A stretch of DNA of 9,253 bases, taken from Halobacteriaceae archaeon Tc-Br11_E2g27 (GTDB lineage: Archaea > Halobacteriota > Halobacteria > Halobacteriales > Haloarculaceae). The notes beneath the pieces were generated by a model, which worked only from the letters and a program-made list of their open reading frames with translations, was not told where the DNA came from and searched no databases. This document shows, piece by piece, positions 6,601 to 9,253 of the stretch (its first letter is position 1; each line of letters opens with the position of its first letter). The translations under genes were made by a program, and so were the position numbers. The stretch spans positions 1 to 9,253 of the forward strand of contig LKNH01000093.1 of assembly GCA_001564135.1 (NCBI GenBank), in the 5' to 3' direction.

Positions 6601-8205
6601 TCCTTCGCCAATCATCCGGTCACTGTCGTCCCACTCACGCTCGCGCAGTTCGTACTTTTGCACTTTTCCGGTTGCCGTTGTCGGCAACGCTTCGACAAAC
6701 TCGACCTGATGAACTGTCTTGTAGTTTGCCAGCTGTTCACGGGTAAACTCTACGAGGTCGCTTTCTTCGACGCCCGGATTTTCCGGGTCACCACTGTGCG
6801 GGACGACGAACGCTTTGGGTGTCTCGCCCCATTTCTCGCTGGGGGCTGGAATGACCGCTACGTCTGCCACTGCGTCGTGTTCAAACAGGGTATCTTCGAG
6901 CTCTATCGAGGAAATGTTCTCCCCACCGGAGATGATGATATCCTTTTTGCGGTCCTGAATGGCTACCATCCCATGTTCGTCTATCGTCGCAAGGTCGCCA
7001 GTGTGGTAGTACCCTTCTAGCCGTTCGTTGAAGGCTTCCTCCGTTGCTTCCGGCTTGTTCCAGTAGCCTTTCATTACCTGATTGCCCCGCACGACTACCT
7101 CACCGATAGTCTGTCCGTCCTGCTCGACATCGTTGCCATCCTCGTCGACGACGCGAACGTCGGTTCCAATATAGCCAAGCCCCTGGCGCTTTTTCATTTC
7201 AAATCGATTTGACTCGGTATACAGCCGCCGCGCATCCGACGTCGTGATGAGGGGGCCAGTTTCGGTTGCGCCGTAGACGTGTTTCAGATACCAGCCGAAC
7301 TCGTCTTCGACGGTCCGGATTGTCGCCTCCGGCGGCGCGCTACCGGCCGTCGCAACCCGGACATCGTTCGTTCCGGTCGTCTCGATATCGTGTGCCTCGT
7401 AGTACTCACCCAGCATATTCAACACAGTCGGCGCAGCACAGAAGTAGGAGATGTCCTCGGCTTGAACCTGCTCGAATATGTCGCTGGCATCAACGCCTCG
7501 CGTGCACACGTGCGTGGCGCCCATGCCCGTAATCGCGTAGATGTGTCCCCAACCGTTGACGTGAAACATCGGCAGCGTCCACAGATAGATATCATCATCG
7601 CGAATCTCCTGATGGATTGAAATAATGTACGCATGCAGCGTCTCTGTACGGTGGGTCCGCATCACTCCTTTCGGGTCGCCGGTGGTTCCGGAGGTGTAGT
7701 TGATAGTGATAACTTCGTCTTCGCTCATCTCTGGGTGGTCGTACGCTGTCCCCGCTTCGTCAAGCACTGCGTCGAACGACTCCCATTCTCCTTCGACAGC
7801 ATCCACGTCGTTCGTGATGAATGTCTCCGTCGGCACGTCGTCGCGAACCTGTTGAATTTTGGCTGCGTATTCGTAATCAGCATAGATAGCGTCCACTTCG
7901 GCATCGGAGAGTATATACTCGAAATCTTCCGGAATCAGCCGGTAGTTCAGCGGTGTATGAACACCACCGATTTGCATCGTCCCGTAGGCCGCTGCGAGAT
8001 GATAGTGGGTATTCGGGTCGAGAACCGCCACTCGGTCACCCTTCTCGATTCCACGCTCCTGTAACGCGGCCGCGAACCTGTCTGCTCGCTCCCCGAGCTC
8101 CGCGTACGTGAACCGCTTGCCATCAGTTCCGACCACGGCCTCCTCGTCGGCGTAATGCTTTCGTGCCCGGTCCAGGAAATCGGTCACCAGCAGTGGTTTG
8201 TGCAT
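6598..8205 (-). CDS. AMP-forming acyl-CoA synthetase (long/medium-chain fatty acid--CoA ligase family)
   Basis: This 535-residue enzyme activates a carboxylic acid, probably a fatty acid, with ATP to an acyl-adenylate and then to acyl-CoA for beta-oxidation or lipid metabolism. It is a full-length ANL-superfamily protein. The motifs are in order: phosphate-binding loop YTSGTTGDPKG (170-180), LPMFHVNGW (211-219), YGATETGP (311-318), the adenylate-binding YYHTGD (399-404), the hinge region DRKKDIIISGGENIS (418-432), and C-terminal PTTATGKVQK (508-517) with the catalytic lysine K514. All expected catalytic residues appear intact. The start at 8205 gives the expected family length; only a weak TATA-like CTTACAAG lies about 25 nt upstream. 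It stands alone, with a long non-coding stretch downstream and a hairpin-rich region upstream. Substrate chain length cannot be told from the sequence by eye; medium-chain or aromatic acids are alternatives. Confidence 0.93.
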   Translation of the reverse strand: MHKPLLVTDFLDRARKHYADEEAVVGTDGKRFTYAELGERADRFAAALQERGIEKGDRVAVLDPNTHYHLAAAYGTMQIGGVHTPLNYRLIPEDFEYILSDAEVDAIYADYEYAAKIQQVRDDVPTETFITNDVDAVEGEWESFDAVLDEAGTAYDHPEMSEDEVITINYTSGTTGDPKGVMRTHRTETLHAYIISIHQEIRDDDIYLWTLPMFHVNGWGHIYAITGMGATHVCTRGVDASDIFEQVQAEDISYFCAAPTVLNMLGEYYEAHDIETTGTNDVRVATAGSAPPEATIRTVEDEFGWYLKHVYGATETGPLITTSDARRLYTESNRFEMKKRQGLGYIGTDVRVVDEDGNDVEQDGQTIGEVVVRGNQVMKGYWNKPEATEEAFNERLEGYYHTGDLATIDEHGMVAIQDRKKDIIISGGENISSIELEDTLFEHDAVADVAVIPAPSEKWGETPKAFVVPHSGDPENPGVEESDLVEFTREQLANYKTVHQVEFVEALPTTATGKVQKYELREREWDDSDRMIGEG

Positions 8206-8310
8206 AATCTATTTTCTACGTCCTTCTTGTAAGTGATTTCGGTTGTTTCCCTCGTGTGAAAATCGGGTTGGTTGTGCTTTGACTGTTACTCTCTTTGCAG
8301 GAACATACTC

Positions 8311-8323
8311 GCGGCTTCGCCGC
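8311..8323. repeat. Tight hairpin GCGGC-TTC-GCCGC
   Basis: A perfect 5-bp GC-rich stem with a 3-nt loop. It is the first of four consecutive hairpins between 8311 and 8477. Confidence 0.6.
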
Positions 8324-8330
8324 TCGGTAT

Positions 8331-8357
8331 CGGGATTCTCACTGTGTTCGAATCCCG
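8331..8357. repeat. Inverted repeat with 8-bp arms
   Basis: CGGGATTC (8331-8338) and GAATCCCG (8350-8357) are exact complements around an 11-nt spacer. The right arm reads GTTCGAATCCCG with its flank, which resembles a plus-strand tRNA T-arm, so it may derive from a tRNA gene fragment. Confidence 0.6.
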
Positions 8358-8360
8358 TAG

Positions 8361-8381
8361 TCCGCCCTCCCCGATTTGAAC
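8361..8381 (-). repeat. Partial duplicate of the tRNA-Tyr 3' end (attachment-site-like direct repeat)
   Basis: These 21 nt are identical, in the same orientation, to 8485-8505, which encode the discriminator base, the 3' acceptor strand, the 3' T-stem and most of the T-loop of tRNA-Tyr. The two copies are offset by 124 nt. Integrases of archaeal viruses and plasmids commonly target tRNA 3' ends and leave such a copy at the far side of the inserted element. No integrase gene lies between them, so this would be the scar of an excised or eroded element, or a decayed tRNA copy. Confidence 0.75.
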
Positions 8382-8440
8382 AGATGAGAGATGGTCTCGC
8401 TCACTTCGTTCACGAGCGTGCGACTCTCGTGTTCAAATCG
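8372..8440. repeat. Long nested inverted repeat containing T-arm-like sequence
   Basis: The outer arms CGATTTGAACA (8372-8382) and TGTTCAAATCG (8430-8440) are exact 11-bp complements. Inside lie GAGAG/CTCTC (8386-8390 and 8424-8428) and then CGCTC/GAGCG (8398-8402 and 8414-8418) around ACTTCGTTCAC. The left outer arm is part of the tRNA-Tyr 3'-end copy, so the right arm is an inverted copy of the tRNA T-loop region. Confidence 0.7.
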
Positions 8441-8477
8441 TGTCGGGAGACTTGTCAGTCGTCGCGTTGCTCCGACA
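8441..8477. repeat. Inverted repeat TGTCGG/CCGACA
   Basis: Exact 6-bp arms at 8441-8446 and 8472-8477, with about three more pairs possible if one base is bulged. It directly follows the longer palindrome and ends 7 nt before the tRNA-Tyr 3' end. Confidence 0.45.
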
Positions 8478-8484
8478 GAACAAA

Positions 8485-8558
8485 TCCGCCCTCCCCGATT
8501 TGAACGGGGGGCAAGCCGATCTACAGTCGGCTGCTCTACCAGTCTGAGCTAAGGGCGG
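8485..8558 (-). tRNA. tRNA-Tyr (anticodon GTA)
   Basis: All 74 nt fold as a standard cloverleaf. The acceptor arms CCGCCCT and AGGGCGG give 7 perfect pairs, followed by TA at 8-9. The D-stem is GCTC/GAGC, and A26 follows. The anticodon stem is GCCGA/TCGGC with loop CTGTAGA, which places GTA at 34-36. The variable loop has five nt, and the T-stem CCCCG/CGGGG closes loop TTCAAAT. The discriminator is A73 and CCA is not encoded. The first pair C1-G72 is the archaeal/eukaryotic tyrosine identity pair. There is no intron. It is transcribed divergently from the ribbon-helix-helix gene. Confidence 0.97.
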
Positions 8559-8565
8559 GCACGTC

Positions 8566-8588
8566 ATCAGGTAGGACGCCTGCCTGAT
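8566..8588. promoter_or_regulatory. Dyad across the tRNA-Tyr promoter
   Basis: ATCAGG-T-AGG and CCT-G-CCTGAT form a 10-bp near-palindrome with one T/G mismatch around the 3-nt loop ACG. It lies between the tRNA TATA-like box and the predicted start of transcription, and slightly overlaps the TATA box. It could be a protein-binding operator or a chance palindrome. Confidence 0.4.
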
Positions 8589-8594
8589 TTAACC
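8586..8594 (-). promoter_or_regulatory. TATA-like box for tRNA-Tyr
   Basis: On the minus strand the sequence is GGTTAAATC, centred about 31 nt upstream of the 5' end of the tRNA at 8558. This predicts a primary transcript with only a few extra 5' nucleotides. Confidence 0.5.
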
Positions 8595-8607
8595 ATTTTG
8601 CATTGGA

Positions 8608-8638
8608 CCTGCAGTCAGACAGAAGTCTGACACGCAGG
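8608..8638. promoter_or_regulatory. Operator-like palindrome in the divergent tRNA-Tyr / RHH-protein promoter region
   Basis: A central perfect repeat TCAGAC-AGAA-GTCTGA (8615-8630) is flanked by a second symmetric pair, CCTGC (8608-8612) and GCAGG (8634-8638). It ends about 7 nt before the TATA-like box of the ribbon-helix-helix gene. Position and symmetry suit a dimeric regulator, possibly the RHH protein itself. Confidence 0.55.
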
Positions 8639-8644
8639 GAAGAT

Positions 8645-8653
8645 TCATATAGA
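8645..8653 (+). promoter_or_regulatory. TATA-like box for the ribbon-helix-helix/zinc-ribbon gene
   Basis: TCATATAGA is centred about 32 nt upstream of the ATG at 8681, predicting a leader of only about 5 nt. It supports that start over the out-of-frame ATG at 8653. Confidence 0.5.
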
Positions 8654-8680
8654 TGGGTGACAACCTGTACGACAACGGGA

Positions 8681-9253
8681 ATGAGCAAGATAACGTTCCG
8701 CGCTGATGACGAGCTCATTACGCGACTCGAAGCGTTTGACGCATCCAAAAGCGAAGTGATGCGTGACGCGCTCCGCGAGTATCTCGACCGCCACGCTGGC
8801 GAGTCGTTCGAACCGAGTGAGCCAGCGACCGCGTCGGATTCGCTCGATGAACTTGTCACCGAGCGGGTCGACACGCTCGTCGAAGCGCGTGTCGACGAAC
8901 TACTGTCCGACAGGCTCGGGGCGTTTACGCCAACACAGCCACAGGACGTCAACGTAAACGTCTCGCTTGATGGTGGTTTTGCTGAGGAACCGTCGCCAGA
9001 TTCGGTGGCTGTAAACGAGGAGTCTGACGCGTCACACGAGTCTATGGGTGACGTGTCACACGAGGCTCAACCCAGTAAGACATCTGTTGAGGAGGATGAA
9101 AACGCGGCCGTCAACGAGCGTAAGACGTGCGGCCAATGTGGTGAAAACCTGAGCGAGAGTCACGTTTACTGCCCGAACTGTGGTGAGAAGTCTTCCCACC
9201 GAGTGTTCTGCGAATGTGGTGATGAGCTCCGGTCGGACTGGGCATTCTGCCCC
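8681..9253 (+). CDS. Ribbon-helix-helix protein with coiled-coil and C-terminal zinc ribbons (CdrL-like), 3' end outside window
   Basis: A predicted DNA-binding regulator; 191 residues are visible with no stop. The N-terminus MSKITFRADDELITRLEAFD followed by SKSEVMRDALREYL (22-35) is a CopG-type ribbon-helix-helix domain. Residues about 54-80 have a heptad-like pattern (VDTLVEARVDELL), suggesting a coiled coil. A low-complexity acidic linker (about 100-147) follows. One zinc ribbon is C150/C153 with C164/C167. A second begins with C177 and C179 (a shorter C-x-C knuckle) and C190, and is cut by the window end. This layout, and its position near a MinD2-like operon, recall the haloarchaeal long cell-division regulator CdrL, which controls the cdrS-ftsZ2 operon. 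That match is from memory and needs the next gene to confirm it. The family-level call is firm. Confidence 0.85.
   Translation, partial: MSKITFRADDELITRLEAFDASKSEVMRDALREYLDRHAGESFEPSEPATASDSLDELVTERVDTLVEARVDELLSDRLGAFTPTQPQDVNVNVSLDGGFAEEPSPDSVAVNEESDASHESMGDVSHEAQPSKTSVEEDENAAVNERKTCGQCGENLSESHVYCPNCGEKSSHRVFCECGDELRSDWAFCP

Larger units (their letters stand above)
8206..8484. other. Non-coding, hairpin-rich flank between acyl-CoA synthetase and tRNA-Tyr
   Basis: This 279-nt stretch holds no supported gene. From about 8311 to 8477 it is almost entirely inverted repeats plus a partial copy of the tRNA-Tyr 3' end. An 86-codon open frame crosses it on the plus strand, but it reads through the hairpins and the tRNA copy and has no motif. 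The part next to the synthetase carries that gene's weak promoter. Confidence 0.6.

Noticed and set aside
7633..8064. 143-codon plus-strand frame antisense to the acyl-CoA synthetase (also 6580-7020)
   Set aside because: Antisense shadows of a full-length conserved enzyme; composition is not haloarchaeal and no domain is visible.
8243..8503. 86-codon plus-strand frame across the hairpin array
   Set aside because: It passes through several palindromes, the tRNA 3'-end copy and into the tRNA gene itself; no motif.
8311..8505. CRISPR array
   Set aside because: There is only one direct repeat pair and it matches the tRNA; spacing and unit structure do not fit a repeat-spacer array, and no cas gene is present.
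8536..8952. 138-codon minus-strand frame antisense to the ribbon-helix-helix gene
   Set aside because: Ser/Arg-rich shadow that runs into the tRNA-Tyr gene, with no recognisable domain.

Overview
The window reads as chromosomal DNA of a haloarchaeon (class Halobacteria). The proteins are strongly acidic. There is a Tat-type lipobox protein, many start codons sit 25-35 nt downstream of a TATA-like box (leaderless or near-leaderless transcripts), and the tRNA-Tyr gene has a C1-G72 pair and no encoded CCA. Base composition is only moderately GC-rich for this class. I cannot name the species.

Layout from left to right. (1) Positions 1-3363, minus strand: a type IV pilus-like pair, a PilB/TadA-type ATPase followed by a PilC/TadC-type membrane platform protein that runs off the left edge. 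The stop and start codons share one base. (2) Positions 3506-4246, minus: a Tat lipoprotein with an NTF2-like domain. It is divergent from a 76-residue winged-helix protein (4339-4569, plus). (3) Positions 4588-5891, minus: a MinD/ParA ATPase whose stop overlaps the start of a 179-residue partner protein. This resembles the haloarchaeal MinD2 operon. A 55-residue zinc-ribbon protein, hidden in a frame that contains a longer spurious ORF on the same strand, lies upstream (6017-6184). (4) Positions 6185-6597: a non-coding stretch, structured in its first half and AT-rich near position 6500-6597. (5) Positions 6598-8205, minus: an AMP-forming acyl-CoA synthetase. (6) Positions 8206-8680: a dense array of hairpins, an exact 21-nt copy of the 3' end of tRNA-Tyr, the intact tRNA-Tyr gene (8485-8558, minus), and a divergent promoter region with two dyads. 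(7) Positions 8681-9253, plus: a ribbon-helix-helix protein with C-terminal zinc ribbons, cut by the right edge.

How the genes work together. PilB and PilC would form one motor for a pilus-like structure; no pilin gene is visible here. The MinD-like ATPase and its partner are probably co-translated and are likely to act in spatial organisation such as polar placement, shape or motility. The right-edge gene looks like the long cell-division regulator of haloarchaea (CdrL type), so a short RHH gene and ftsZ2 may follow just outside the window. I see no defence system, CRISPR array or intact mobile element. The most unusual DNA is the tRNA-Tyr flank, which looks like the scar of a tRNA-targeted integration.
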